Of a stretch of DNA of 64,000 nucleotides, positions 33,547 through 43,059 are shown in pieces. A program made the position numbers and the translations under genes. Under the pieces are notes generated by a model. The model did not search any database, was not told where the DNA came from, and saw only the letters and a list, made by a program, of their open reading frames with translations. Every line of letters starts with the position of its first letter. The stretch's first letter is position 1. The stretch is from Alkalibacterium sp046484155 (GTDB taxonomy: Bacteria; Bacillota; Bacilli; Lactobacillales; Carnobacteriaceae_A), in NCBI RefSeq assembly GCF_046484155.1, contig NZ_JAWOBT010000104.1:46028-110027 (forward strand). The letters run 5' to 3'.

Positions 33547-34046
33547 ATAACAACGAAATAAAAGAACTGATTCATTTGATTGACCAGTCAAGTTTGAAGT
33601 ATTTCGAACTGGAAAATTCTTCAGTTTCTTTGAAATTAAGTAAACGCGAATCTGATCAGGTAACAGGCATGCAGGATAATTCAACACAAGAACAGAATGA
33701 TTCACTGCATGAAACGTCAAATAATGATGAAGTTATAAAGCAAAGCAAAAAGAATAACGAAAATACGGTGAATGATGTCGAAGAGGACCATTCAACTGAT
33801 GAGTCGATCCACAATATAAAATCACCGATCGTAGGAACCAGTTACCGTTCTTCCTCTCCCGATTCGCCAGACTTTGTCAAAGTGGGAGACTTGGTGGATG
33901 CCGGACAAACGATCCTCATTATTGAAGCGATGAAAGTCATGAATGAAATCAAAAGTGATGTCTCGGGTGTTATTGAAGAAATACTTATTGAAGACGGACA
34001 GGCGATCGAATTTGATCAAGCCTTAGTTAAAATAAAAACGAATTAA
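33543..34046 (+). CDS. accB: Biotin carboxyl carrier protein AccB
   Basis: 167 residues; carrier subunit of acetyl-CoA carboxylase. Lys131 in IIEAMKVMNE is the biotinylation site within the C-terminal biotinyl domain (about 90-167). The N-terminal helix (EIKELIHLIDQSSLKYFELE) is typical. The linker between (about 38-88) is rich in Asn, Asp, Glu, Ser and Gln instead of the usual Ala/Pro. Overlaps fabF by 4 nt. Confidence 0.94.
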   Translation: MNNNEIKELIHLIDQSSLKYFELENSSVSLKLSKRESDQVTGMQDNSTQEQNDSLHETSNNDEVIKQSKKNNENTVNDVEEDHSTDESIHNIKSPIVGTSYRSSSPDSPDFVKVGDLVDAGQTILIIEAMKVMNEIKSDVSGVIEEILIEDGQAIEFDQALVKIKTN

Positions 34047-34058
34047 AAGGAGATTACT

Positions 34059-34490
34059 ATGACGACAATGAATATTGCAGAAATTCAGGAATTAATACCG
34101 AACCGGTATCCCATTTATTTTATTGATAAAGTAACAGAAATGATACCTGGTGAACACGTGACGGCCATTAAAAATGTAACGATCAACGAAGAATTTTTTC
34201 AAGGCCATTTCCCTGGAGAACCTGTAATGCCGGGAGTTTTGATTGTAGAAAGCCTGGCACAAGCCGGTTCTATTCCATTGTTAAAACTCGATAGATTTAA
34301 ATCACAAACAGCCTACTTGGGCGGTATAAACAAGGTTAAGTTTAGAAAGAAAGTAGTTCCGGGAGACGTCCTTGTATTAAAAGTAGATATCGTTAAGCTT
34401 AAAGATTATGCGGGCATTGGAAAAGGCGTTGCTTACGTCGATGGGAAAAAAGTGTGTGAAGCAGAATTAACATTTATCATCGGAAAATAA
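34059..34490 (+). CDS. fabZ: 3-hydroxyacyl-ACP dehydratase FabZ
   Basis: 143-residue hot-dog dehydratase. Catalytic His in FFQGHFPGEPVMPGV and Glu in VESLAQAG. IQELIPNRYPIYFIDKV is the typical N-terminus. It lies between accB and accC, the usual lactic-acid-bacterial order. No second dehydratase-isomerase (FabM/FabN/FabA) is in this cluster, so how unsaturated chains are made is not shown here. Confidence 0.95.
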   Translation: MTTMNIAEIQELIPNRYPIYFIDKVTEMIPGEHVTAIKNVTINEEFFQGHFPGEPVMPGVLIVESLAQAGSIPLLKLDRFKSQTAYLGGINKVKFRKKVVPGDVLVLKVDIVKLKDYAGIGKGVAYVDGKKVCEAELTFIIGK

Positions 34491-34529
34491 GCTTTTCAAT
34501 GTTTAAAAATGTATAAGGAAGGTATGTGC

Positions 34530-35915
34530 ATGTTTCAAAAAATACTTATAGCCAATCGAGGAGAAATTGCGGTACGGATCATCAGGGCATGTCAGGAATT
34601 AAATATCAAAACAGTGGCTGTATACTCAACGGCAGATAAGGATGCTCTTCATATGCAGTTGGCAGATGAAGCGGTGTGCATAGGGCCTTCTAAAGCGAAC
34701 GAATCATACTTGAATATACAGAACATTCTAAGTGCAGCGGTATTGACAGGAGCAGAGGCTATTCATCCAGGATTTGGTTTTCTATCAGAAAACAGTACCT
34801 TTGCAGCAATGTGTGAAGAAGTGAACGTTTCGTTTATTGGTCCCAATAAAGATATCATTGATCAAATGGGTAATAAATCAAATGCACGTGCCATGATGCA
34901 GAAGGCCAATGTGCCTGTCGTCCCAGGCAGTGACCATTCAATCACCACTTTTTCTGAAGTAGAGGAAATGGTTATTGCAATCGGGCTACCCGTTATCATC
35001 AAAGCTGTAGCAGGTGGTGGTGGAAAGGGTATGCGGATGGTGTTCAAAGAAGACGATCTGGAAGCGAAGTTCCTGCAAGCTCAATCAGAATCTAAAGCAG
35101 CGTTTGATGATGATAGAATGTATGTAGAAAGAATTATAACACCAGCCAAACACATTGAAGTGCAAATTCTAGCCGATCATTATGGGAATGTGATCCATTT
35201 GGGAGAACGTGATTGTTCGCTTCAGAGAAATCACCAGAAGATCCTTGAGGAAGCGCCGAGTCCGACGTTGTCTGAAAAAACAAGAAAACTTATTTGCGAA
35301 AGTGCGGTAGAAGCTGCAAAAACAGTGGGATATGAAAATGCTGGAACCATTGAGTTTTTAGTGGATGCAGACGAAAAATTTTATTTCATGGAAATGAATA
35401 CCCGTATCCAAGTAGAGCATCCGATAACGGAAATGATTACATCAATAGACATCGTTAAAGAACAAATAAAGATTGCGTTTGGCGAGCGCCTTTCGATCAC
35501 TCAAGCGGATGTGGTTCTGACTGGGCATGCTATTGAGTGTCGTATCAATGCAGAAAATCCTTTGTTTAATTTTGCGCCCTCTCCCGGTAATGTAGACTTT
35601 TTGAACGTGCCTTCAGGAGGGCTGGGGTTGCGCGTGGATACAGCTATGTTTGCCGGAGCGACCATTCCACCTTTTTACGATGCGATGGTCGCTAAGGTGA
35701 TCACCCATGGAAAAAGCAGAGAAGAAGCAATCAGTAAAATGGATCGCGCTTTGAATGAAATGGTGATTGAAGGGATTCAGACCAATTTGGATTTCCATAT
35801 CGACCTGCTTAAAGATACTAACTTCCGAACCGGAGAGTATACAATCGATACACTGTCACAGGTGATCATACCTAAGTGGCTGAAAGATAAGGAGGCTAAT
35901 AATGAGGTTGTTTAA
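34530..35915 (+). CDS. accC: Biotin carboxylase AccC
   Basis: 461 residues; ATP-dependent carboxylation of biotin on AccB. ATP-grasp glycine loop KAVAGGGGKGMRMV, HIEVQILAD, ERDCSLQRNHQKILEEAPSP and MNTRIQVEHPITEM are present. AAGGAAGG (34515-34522) sets ATG 34530, giving MFQKILIANRGEIAVRI; earlier in-frame ATGs at 34509 and 34524 are badly placed. Its 3' end overlaps accD by 14 nt. Confidence 0.96.
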   Translation: MFQKILIANRGEIAVRIIRACQELNIKTVAVYSTADKDALHMQLADEAVCIGPSKANESYLNIQNILSAAVLTGAEAIHPGFGFLSENSTFAAMCEEVNVSFIGPNKDIIDQMGNKSNARAMMQKANVPVVPGSDHSITTFSEVEEMVIAIGLPVIIKAVAGGGGKGMRMVFKEDDLEAKFLQAQSESKAAFDDDRMYVERIITPAKHIEVQILADHYGNVIHLGERDCSLQRNHQKILEEAPSPTLSEKTRKLICESAVEAAKTVGYENAGTIEFLVDADEKFYFMEMNTRIQVEHPITEMITSIDIVKEQIKIAFGERLSITQADVVLTGHAIECRINAENPLFNFAPSPGNVDFLNVPSGGLGLRVDTAMFAGATIPPFYDAMVAKVITHGKSREEAISKMDRALNEMVIEGIQTNLDFHIDLLKDTNFRTGEYTIDTLSQVIIPKWLKDKEANNEVV

Positions 35916-36774
35916 GAAAAGACCTTATATTACTCTGCAAAAAACTGAGGGAGAAAACGGCCCGCAAGTACCGGATGGCATGTTTGAAAAGTGCCCCAGT
36001 TGTCAGAAACCCATTTATGTTAAATCTTTAGGAAAAGCACGCCGCTGTCCTAATTGTGATTATACTTTTCGAATCAGTGCACAAGAGCGCTTATCGATTA
36101 CTGTAGATCCTAAAACATTTAAAGAATGGGATAAAGACGTAACAACACATAACCCGCTTGATTTTCCGGATTACGAATACAAAATTTCTCAAACTCAGAT
36201 AAAAACGGGTTTAAGAGAAGCTGTGCTGACTGGTGAGGCTTATGTTCAAGGCAACCAAGCAGCTATCGGGATCATGGATTCTAACTTTATAATGGGAAGT
36301 ATGGGCCAAGCAGTAGGTGAAAAAATCACACGTTTATTTGAAAAAGCACTGGATAAAAACTTGCCGGTTGTTCTCTTTACAGCCTCAGGCGGCGCCCGTA
36401 TGCATGAAGGGATTTTCTCTTTAATGCAGATGGCAAAAACCAGTGCGGCGATAAAACGTTTTTCTGATCAAGGGTTGTTTTATCTTACCGTCCTTACTGA
36501 TCCAACTACAGGCGGAGTGACGGCCAGTTTTGCTATGCAGGGTGATATCATTTTAGCCGAACCAGGTGCACTCGTAGGTTTTGCGGGCAAAAGAGTGATA
36601 GAACAAACGATCAAAGCATCATTACCGGATGACTTTCAGCTCGCTGAAACGGTACTTAAGAACGGATTTATCGATCAAATTGTAGATAGAGAAAAACTGC
36701 GTTCCGTCATTGCAGAACTCATAGACATGCATTCTTATCAAGCGGATAGAGTAGAAGAAGAAGGTGGATCTTAA
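35902..36774 (+). CDS. accD: Acetyl-CoA carboxylase carboxyltransferase beta AccD
   Basis: 290 residues. The N-terminal zinc ribbon has CPSC (about 31-34) and CPNC (about 50-53), a hallmark of the beta subunit. The crotonase-fold core has FTASGGARMHEG and TDPTTGGVTASFAM and ends near AGKRVIEQTI. AAGGAGG precedes ATG 35902. Its stop shares a base with accA (TAATG). Confidence 0.96.
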   Translation: MRLFKKRPYITLQKTEGENGPQVPDGMFEKCPSCQKPIYVKSLGKARRCPNCDYTFRISAQERLSITVDPKTFKEWDKDVTTHNPLDFPDYEYKISQTQIKTGLREAVLTGEAYVQGNQAAIGIMDSNFIMGSMGQAVGEKITRLFEKALDKNLPVVLFTASGGARMHEGIFSLMQMAKTSAAIKRFSDQGLFYLTVLTDPTTGGVTASFAMQGDIILAEPGALVGFAGKRVIEQTIKASLPDDFQLAETVLKNGFIDQIVDREKLRSVIAELIDMHSYQADRVEEEGGS

Positions 36775-37556
36775 TGAGTAATGCGATGGACATCGTTAAT
36801 CAAGCACGTAAATTAGACCGATTAAGCATGAAAGATATCACCACTCAATTAGTCGAGGGGTTTATCGAATTACACGGAGACAGACTCTATAAAGATGATG
36901 AAGCCATTATTGGTGGCATTGGTAAAATCAACGGGAGACCCGTTACGGTTATCGGAAATCAAAAAGGATCGTCCATCGAAGAAAATATGAGACGGAATTT
37001 TGGTTCTCCACATCCTGAAGGTTACCGGAAATCATTGCGCCTGATGAAACAAGCTGAAAAATTTAATCGTCCGATCATCAACTTTATCAACACATCTGGG
37101 GCATATTGTGGTTTAGAAGCTGAAGAACGTGGACAAGGAGAAGCGATAGCTAAGAATCTTTTTGAAATGAGTCGTTTGAACGTGCCTATTTTATCTATTA
37201 TTTTAGGTGAAGGTGGGAGCGGCGGAGCATTGGCACTCGCATTGGCTGATGAAGTTTGGATGATGGAATATTCGATTTATTCCATCCTCTCACCCGAGGG
37301 ATTTGCATCTATTCTCTGGAAAGATTCCAAGAGATCTGCAGAAGCTGCTGATTTAATGAAATTAACATCTTATGATTTAAATGCACTGGGGATCGTTGAA
37401 AAGGTTATTGATGAAAAAAATGCAGACCAGTGGATCAATAAAGAAGATTTAATCAAACAGATGAAAATAGATATCATTGATAAACTGGATAGCTTAAATG
37501 CACTGCCCAGAGAGACTCTGTTAGAAAAAAGATACGATAGATTCAGGAACTTTTAA
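36774..37556 (+). CDS. accA: Acetyl-CoA carboxylase carboxyltransferase alpha AccA
   Basis: 260 residues; pairs with AccD to transfer CO2 from carboxybiotin to acetyl-CoA. Motifs: ELHGDRLYKDDEAIIGGI, FGSPHPEGYRKSLRLMK, TSGAYCGLEAEERGQGEAIA and EGGSGGALALALADEVWM. It is shorter at the N-terminus than the E. coli protein, as in other lactobacilli. It closes the 12-gene operon and is followed by a terminator. Confidence 0.96.
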   Translation: MSNAMDIVNQARKLDRLSMKDITTQLVEGFIELHGDRLYKDDEAIIGGIGKINGRPVTVIGNQKGSSIEENMRRNFGSPHPEGYRKSLRLMKQAEKFNRPIINFINTSGAYCGLEAEERGQGEAIAKNLFEMSRLNVPILSIILGEGGSGGALALALADEVWMMEYSIYSILSPEGFASILWKDSKRSAEAADLMKLTSYDLNALGIVEKVIDEKNADQWINKEDLIKQMKIDIIDKLDSLNALPRETLLEKRYDRFRNF

Positions 37557-37587
37557 GCAATGGGGAATTATCCTATTGCTTTTTTTG
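37556..37587 (+). terminator. Terminator of the fab/acc operon
   Basis: AGCAATGGGGA pairs with TCCTATTGCT, followed by seven T. Confidence 0.85.
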
Positions 37588-37614
37588 CATATATTTCCTT
37601 AAATTTGGTATGAT
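37585..37614 (+). promoter_or_regulatory. Candidate promoter for the TPR gene
   Basis: TTGCAT (37585-37590), 18-bp spacer ending TGG, TATGAT (37609-37614). Confidence 0.6.
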
Positions 37615-37637
37615 GACTACTGAAGAGGTGAAGGGAT

Positions 37638-38597
37638 ATGGGAGATCAAATTGAATTTCCAAAGAATTTCAATATGTACATGACTCAAGTGATGAGTTGT
37701 CTGAGAGAAGGAAATATAGAAAAAGCCATTATACACATGAAAAAAGCGTATGCTATCAAAGAAGAGGAGAGTCTCAATATCCTTCTCGTTTCATCGTTGT
37801 TGCAGATGGGTCATTATCAAGAAGCACTTGAGCGGGCAAATGAACAAATCCACTTTTACGAGTCTGATGAAAAAAGGTTGCTTATATATGTCGAAGTTTT
37901 GATAGAAAACAGGCAAATTCTTCAAGCTGAAAAACATATTAAAGATTCACTCTCTAATCCATCAGTAAAATACAAAGACACCTGGAACAGGCTGAAAGAA
38001 AAACTTGATCAATTAAAAAGAGAGCAAGAAGAGAACAAAAGAAAAGCTGAAGAAAAAACAGTTAAAGAACTTTATTCACTTGCATCTCTAAATACTCTGG
38101 AGCAATTTTCCAAAATCGAGGATATTTATACATTACCTAATGATAAATTGGAAAAAGTTGCTCTGCAAGTTTTTACCAATCCATATGTCCATCCATTAGT
38201 TAGGGCGACCTTATTCTCGCTGTTGGCTGAAAGAGGGATAGACAAACAGTATAGCTATCTCTGGTTTGATGAAAAAAAAGAAATAAATCCTGGAGATACT
38301 ACTGCTATTGAAGATAATCCGACGGTGAAGGAACTGACGAACGTTATGAATGAAAAATTAATGCAAAATCCTTCTTTACATCAATTAGTAAAGAATGAAA
38401 TCGATGCACTATTTTTGATGCTTTATCCGTTTGAAGAAAAGGTCATGGAAAAAGATGCCATTGAGGATTGGGTGGAAAGTGTTATTCGAGCTATCGAGCC
38501 AGATTTTTCAACTCAGGACAAAACAGATAATAAAAAGAGTAAACATATCGATAGGTGGATAAAAAAAATACACAGCGAATTGCTTAGATTTGAGTAA
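37638..38597 (+). CDS. TPR-repeat protein (YsoA-like)
   Basis: 319 residues, soluble. The N-terminal ~100 residues form TPR-like helix pairs (REGNIEKAIIHMKKAYAIKE, MGHYQEALERANEQIHFYES). A charged coiled-coil-like stretch follows (about 115-145, DQLKREQEENKRKAEEK). The rest is helical and unrecognised. B. subtilis ysoA, a TPR protein, also neighbours tig, which supports the match. Molecular role unknown; TPRs usually bind proteins. Confidence 0.75.
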   Translation: MGDQIEFPKNFNMYMTQVMSCLREGNIEKAIIHMKKAYAIKEEESLNILLVSSLLQMGHYQEALERANEQIHFYESDEKRLLIYVEVLIENRQILQAEKHIKDSLSNPSVKYKDTWNRLKEKLDQLKREQEENKRKAEEKTVKELYSLASLNTLEQFSKIEDIYTLPNDKLEKVALQVFTNPYVHPLVRATLFSLLAERGIDKQYSYLWFDEKKEINPGDTTAIEDNPTVKELTNVMNEKLMQNPSLHQLVKNEIDALFLMLYPFEEKVMEKDAIEDWVESVIRAIEPDFSTQDKTDNKKSKHIDRWIKKIHSELLRFE

Positions 38598-38603
38598 CGA
38601 ATG

Positions 38604-38632
38604 TTTACAAATCAAGTTAAATATTGTATGAT
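38604..38632 (+). promoter_or_regulatory. Candidate tig promoter
   Basis: TTTACA (38604-38609), 17-bp spacer, TATGAT (38627-38632), leaving a leader of about 108 nt before tig. Confidence 0.65.
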
Positions 38633-38747
38633 ATATGAGTATGTTCAAATAATAAGTGTAATAAATTGATTGTTACTAGAGGAAAAGTGAAACTAGTGCG
38701 ATCATTTTATAACGTTAAAATACAATTAATGTCGGAGGTTAATAGTA

Positions 38748-40058
38748 ATGGAAACAAAATTCGAAAAAACTGGGCCAACTACTGGTCGCTTAGAATTTAC
38801 AATTGATCAAGAAACAGTGGGAAAAGGGTTAGATAAAACATTTAAAAAGGTTCAAAAAACATTAAATGTTCCTGGGTTCCGTAAAGGACGCGTACCTCGT
38901 CGTATTTTCAATCAAATGTACGGTGAAGCAGCTTTGTATGAAGATACATTAAACGATTTATTACCAGCTGCTTACTCACAAGCTATTGAAGAAATTGACG
39001 TAGAACCTGTTGCTCAACCAGACGTTGATATCAAATCAGTCGGCAAAGACCAGGACTGGGAATTAGTTGCTGAATTAACATTGAAACCTGATGTTGACTT
39101 AGGTCAATATAAAGAAATAGATGTTGTAACACAAGACCGAGAAGTAACTGAAGAAGAAGTTGAAGAAAGTTTAGAAACACGTCGTCAAAGCTTAGCAGAA
39201 TTAGCAATTAAAGAAGAGGCTGCTGAAGAAGGCGATACAGTCGTCATCGACTATGAAGGATTTAAAGACGGCGAATCATTTGAAGGTGGCAAAGGCGAAA
39301 ATTATTCACTGGAGCTAGGATCAAATTCGTTCATCCCTGGATTTGAAGAACAATTGATCGGTGTTAAAGTTGGCGATGAAAAAGAAGTTGAACTGACTTT
39401 CCCAGAAGAATATCATTCTGAGGACTTGGCTGGACAAGAAGTAACATTTAAAGTTAAAGTTCATGAAGTTAAATCTAAAGAATTACCAGAATTAGATGAT
39501 GATTTTGCTAAAGATTTAGATGAAGACGTTGAAACATTTGCTGAATTGAAAGAAAAAGCACGTAAAGAATTAGAAGAGAAAAAAGAAACTGCAGCAAACG
39601 ACGCTCGTGATGACGAAGCAATCAGAAAAGCTGTAGAAAATGCAAAAATTGAAGAAATCCCAAGTGAAATGGCACATGAAGAAGTGCATCGTCAAATGGA
39701 GATGTTCTTAAACAACTTGAAACAACAAGGTATTTCACCAGAAATGTACTATCAAATGACAGGTTCAACTGAAGCTGACTTGCATAAACAATTTGAAGGC
39801 GAAGCAGAATTCAATGTTCGCACTAACTTGGTATTAGAAGCAATTGTTGAAAAAGAGAACCTTGAAGCTACTGAAGAAGATATGGAAAAAGAAACTGCTG
39901 AATTAGCTGAACAATATAATATGGATATTGAACAAGTACGTAATGTTCTTTCGCCACAGTTATTAAATAGAGATATTTCATTGAAAAAAGCGATTGATTT
40001 AATCACATCAACAGCAAATGAAATATTGGAATCAAAAAAAGATTCTGACTCGGAATAA
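38748..40058 (+). CDS. tig: Trigger factor chaperone
   Basis: 436 residues. Ribosome-binding N-domain with the signature NVPGFRKGRVPRRI (about 42-55), FKBP-type prolyl isomerase domain (about 160-245, GDTVVIDYEGFKDGESFEGG) and long helical chaperone C-domain. It holds nascent chains at the ribosome exit. ATG 38748 follows CGGAGG. Codon use suggests high expression. Between ysoA-like and clpX, as in Bacillus. Confidence 0.97.
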   Translation: METKFEKTGPTTGRLEFTIDQETVGKGLDKTFKKVQKTLNVPGFRKGRVPRRIFNQMYGEAALYEDTLNDLLPAAYSQAIEEIDVEPVAQPDVDIKSVGKDQDWELVAELTLKPDVDLGQYKEIDVVTQDREVTEEEVEESLETRRQSLAELAIKEEAAEEGDTVVIDYEGFKDGESFEGGKGENYSLELGSNSFIPGFEEQLIGVKVGDEKEVELTFPEEYHSEDLAGQEVTFKVKVHEVKSKELPELDDDFAKDLDEDVETFAELKEKARKELEEKKETAANDARDDEAIRKAVENAKIEEIPSEMAHEEVHRQMEMFLNNLKQQGISPEMYYQMTGSTEADLHKQFEGEAEFNVRTNLVLEAIVEKENLEATEEDMEKETAELAEQYNMDIEQVRNVLSPQLLNRDISLKKAIDLITSTANEILESKKDSDSE

Positions 40059-40067
40059 TTAAAAAAT

Positions 40068-40104
40068 AAAAAGGGGGATGCTAATGGAGCATTCCCGTTT
40101 TTCT
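40068..40104 (+). terminator. Rho-independent terminator after tig
   Basis: AAAAAGGGGGATGCT pairs with AGCATTCCCGTTTTT with one mismatch and one G-U, with a T-rich end. Confidence 0.8.
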
Positions 40105-40156
40105 TAATAAAAAAGTATCGAACGACGAACAACCTAGAAACGAGGTGGCCAACTTA

Positions 40157-41410
40157 ATGTTTAATGAAGAAGAACAAACAGGAAACATTTCATGTTCTTT
40201 TTGCGGAAAATCTCAAGATCAAGTGAAAAAAATTGTAGCTGGTCCTGGAGTTTATATCTGTAATGAATGTGTAGATTTGTGTCAAGAAATAATGGAAGAA
40301 GAATTCAGTAAGCAATCGTTTGAAGGGGAAATGACCGTACCTAAACCCTTTGAAATTAGAGAAATTTTAAATGAGTACATTATTGGTCAAGAGTCGGCGA
40401 AAAAAACATTATCCGTAGCGGTATATAACCATTACAAGCGGATCAATAGCTTGGAAAATAGCGATGAAGATGATATCGAACTGCAAAAAAGCAATATTTG
40501 TCTGATCGGTCCAACCGGTTCAGGTAAAACATATTTAGCTCAAACTCTCGCACGCATCTTGAATGTTCCTTTTGCAATAGCAGATGCTACGAACTTGACA
40601 GAAGCCGGATATGTTGGCGAAGATGTAGAAAACATTCTTCTTAAACTATTGCAATCAGCTGATTACGACGTTGAGTTAGCTCAACGCGGAATCATCTATG
40701 TTGATGAAATAGATAAAATAGCACGTAAATCAGAAAACGTCTCTATTACCCGTGACGTTAGTGGTGAAGGTGTGCAGCAGGCACTGCTTAAAATCCTAGA
40801 AGGAACAACAGCGAGTGTTCCCCCTCAGGGCGGAAGAAAGCATCCACATCAAGAGTTGATTCAAATTGATACGACGAATATTCTGTTTATCGTAGGGGGA
40901 GCCTTTGACGGCATCGAAACGATTGTTAAAAATCGTTTAGGCGACAAAGTCATTGGGTTCGGTGCATCAACCCAACGTAAAGAAACAGAGGATAAAGGAA
41001 GCATTATTCAACAAATCATTCCTGAAGACCTCTTGAAATATGGATTGATCCCGGAATTTATCGGCCGTTTACCAATCACTGCTGTACTGGACAGATTAGA
41101 CGAAGATGACTTAGTTGAAATATTAACGAAACCTAAAAATTCTTTAGTCAAACAGTACCAGAAACTTCTGAAAATTGACGACGTTGAGTTGGAATTTGAC
41201 GAAGAAGCTTTACGTAGTATAGGTGAAAAAGCAATCGAGCGAGACACAGGTGCTCGAGGATTACGTTCGATCATTGAAAGCATTATGATGGATATCATGT
41301 TCGAGATACCTAGTCGAACAGAGATCAAGAAAGTGCGCATTACTAAAGAAACAGTAGAAACAAAAAAACACCCAGTATTCTACGATAAAGATGGGGAAAT
41401 GGTCAGTTAA
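40157..41410 (+). CDS. clpX: ATP-dependent Clp protease ATPase subunit ClpX
   Basis: 417 residues. N-terminal zinc-binding domain with CSFC (about 13-16) and CNEC, AAA+ module with Walker A IGPTGSGKTYLAQ, Walker B GIIYVDEIDKIA and arginine finger region. The IGF-type ClpP-binding loop is seen as KVIGFGAS. It unfolds substrates for ClpP. ATG 40157 lies 9 nt after GAGGTG; GTG 40145 is part of that site, and the family starts MF-NEE as here. Confidence 0.96.
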   Translation: MFNEEEQTGNISCSFCGKSQDQVKKIVAGPGVYICNECVDLCQEIMEEEFSKQSFEGEMTVPKPFEIREILNEYIIGQESAKKTLSVAVYNHYKRINSLENSDEDDIELQKSNICLIGPTGSGKTYLAQTLARILNVPFAIADATNLTEAGYVGEDVENILLKLLQSADYDVELAQRGIIYVDEIDKIARKSENVSITRDVSGEGVQQALLKILEGTTASVPPQGGRKHPHQELIQIDTTNILFIVGGAFDGIETIVKNRLGDKVIGFGASTQRKETEDKGSIIQQIIPEDLLKYGLIPEFIGRLPITAVLDRLDEDDLVEILTKPKNSLVKQYQKLLKIDDVELEFDEEALRSIGEKAIERDTGARGLRSIIESIMMDIMFEIPSRTEIKKVRITKETVETKKHPVFYDKDGEMVS

Positions 41411-41447
41411 TTAAGTTTACAGAAAAAAATTAATTGATTTTCTTTAT

Positions 41448-41491
41448 AAAAGCCTTCTAGAACCGATTTCATTCGGGTCTAGAAGGCTTTT
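41448..41491. terminator. Bidirectional terminator between clpX and oxidoreductase gene
   Basis: AAAGCCTTCTAGA pairs with TCTAGAAGGCTTT and an inner CCG/CGG, with T-runs on both sides, between two convergent genes. Confidence 0.92.
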
Positions 41492-41505
41492 ATTGATTCA
41501 TTTAA

Positions 41506-42846
41506 TCAAGAATAAAAATAAGGGAGATCACCAGCGATAGTTGGATAAGCGAACACCATATTTGCAAGTTCAGTTGTGGTAATTTTTCTATCAATAATGA
41601 GACTGAAAGCATTTATTAATTCATCTGCCTCATTATTTAAACAAGTTGCACCAACCAGAAGACCAGAATCTTTTTCTGTGATCATTTTTGCCTTTGAGAC
41701 AGGTTCGTTAGTTCTACGGTAACTAAACCAGGTAGTCGCATCTATGTCTGAAATTTCATATTTAGTCTTGTTATTTTTGGCTTCTTCAACTGTTATACCT
41801 ACCTGAGCCAATTTCGGACTGGAAAATACGATGCTTGGTATGCTCGGATAAGATAATGGTTCTTTAGTCTGCTCAGTAAGGAGTGAAACAAGGTAGCTAG
41901 CCTCCAGACTTGAAATGGGAGTCAGTTTTGGCTGTTTTTTAGAAAGGACATCTCCGATGGCGAAGATAGCTGGGTTGCTGGTCTTTAGATGGTCGTCTAC
42001 TTTGATTCCCTTTTTATCATAATCGACTTTAGCGTTTTCCAATTTCAATATTTCTGTGTTGGGTATACGACCAGTCGTACCGAATACTAAATTTGTAGAT
42101 AAATGGAATCCATTATCATCAGTTAACTCATAACCATGGGCTACTTTCTCGATTTTTGAAATATTTGTATTTAAGTGAAAAGTTACGCCCTTAGCTTCAA
42201 GTTGTCTTATCACTTCTTTTACGAATTCCTGGTCATAATCTTTCAGGGGGTGACTGTTGTGTTGTATAACATGTACGTCTGCTCCAGCAGCGTTAGCAAT
42301 AGCTGCGAATTCAAATGCGATATAACCTGCACCTATAAAAGTGACGGTATCCGGCATTTCTGGAAGAGATAGAAAATCATCACTTATAAGTAAATGTTCT
42401 TTCCCTTTGATATTCAATAAAAATGGACGAGCACCTGTTGCGAGGACAAATTGATGAGCTTCCAATATATCTTCATTTACTTGTAGTGTTTTCTCATCTA
42501 TAAATTCTGCCTGGCCAGTGTAGATATCAGCCCCAGAAGATTTCAAGCTCTCTTTAGTTCGTTCAGGTACCGGATCAGTGAATGATTTTTTGAAAGTCAT
42601 TAGATCCGGCCAGTTAATCGCAGGAACTTCATCCATTCCTTTTCCTTTCAACTGCATTACTTTATTTCGAGCCTCTACGGCAGAAACTAGAACTTTTTTG
42701 GGGTCACAACCTCTATTTGCGCAAGTCCCACCCCATAGATCTGCTTCCACTATCGCCACTCTTTTTCCAGCGGAAGCTAGTCCGGAAGCAGTTACCTGTC
42801 CAGCTACGCCACTACCGATAACCACTGCATCATATGTTCTTTTCAT
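41506..42846 (-). CDS. Pyridine nucleotide-disulfide oxidoreductase, class I
   Basis: 446 residues. FAD-binding AVVIGSGVAGQVTASGLASA, then the redox cysteines Cys42 and Cys47 in WGGTCANRGCDPKK, NAD(P)-binding FIGAGYIAFEFAAIA and FAIGD. It belongs with glutathione, mercuric and dihydrolipoyl reductases. At the C-terminus, where this family has HPT with the proton-relay His and a Glu, the sequence is AYPTIAGDLPYF: Tyr434 replaces His and the protein ends 12 residues later. The substrate may be a small disulfide other than glutathione. ATG is at 42844-42846 with AGGA upstream. Confidence 0.85.
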   Translation of the reverse strand: MKRTYDAVVIGSGVAGQVTASGLASAGKRVAIVEADLWGGTCANRGCDPKKVLVSAVEARNKVMQLKGKGMDEVPAINWPDLMTFKKSFTDPVPERTKESLKSSGADIYTGQAEFIDEKTLQVNEDILEAHQFVLATGARPFLLNIKGKEHLLISDDFLSLPEMPDTVTFIGAGYIAFEFAAIANAAGADVHVIQHNSHPLKDYDQEFVKEVIRQLEAKGVTFHLNTNISKIEKVAHGYELTDDNGFHLSTNLVFGTTGRIPNTEILKLENAKVDYDKKGIKVDDHLKTSNPAIFAIGDVLSKKQPKLTPISSLEASYLVSLLTEQTKEPLSYPSIPSIVFSSPKLAQVGITVEEAKNNKTKYEISDIDATTWFSYRRTNEPVSKAKMITEKDSGLLVGATCLNNEADELINAFSLIIDRKITTTELANMVFAYPTIAGDLPYFYS

Positions 42847-43012
42847 TCCTGATCATCTCCAAATTTCGATTTTTTTATAATTTAAAAGAGAAGTAGTCAC
42901 ACAATAACTTTCTATAAGAATTAATCTTATGATGAAACAGCAGGAAGATATCTCAATACTATACTCGAATTTAGGGTATAACTGGATTGAACAGAATGAA
43001 CGTTTCCCAAAA

Positions 43013-43038
43013 TAATTAGATCAAGCTTTCATCTAATT
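43013..43038 (-). terminator. Terminator after the aldolase gene
   Basis: On the minus strand AATTAGAT and ATCTAATT flank a 9-nt loop and are followed by ATTTT. Confidence 0.6.
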
Positions 43039-43059
43039 GGCTGCTCCGTATTAAATGAT

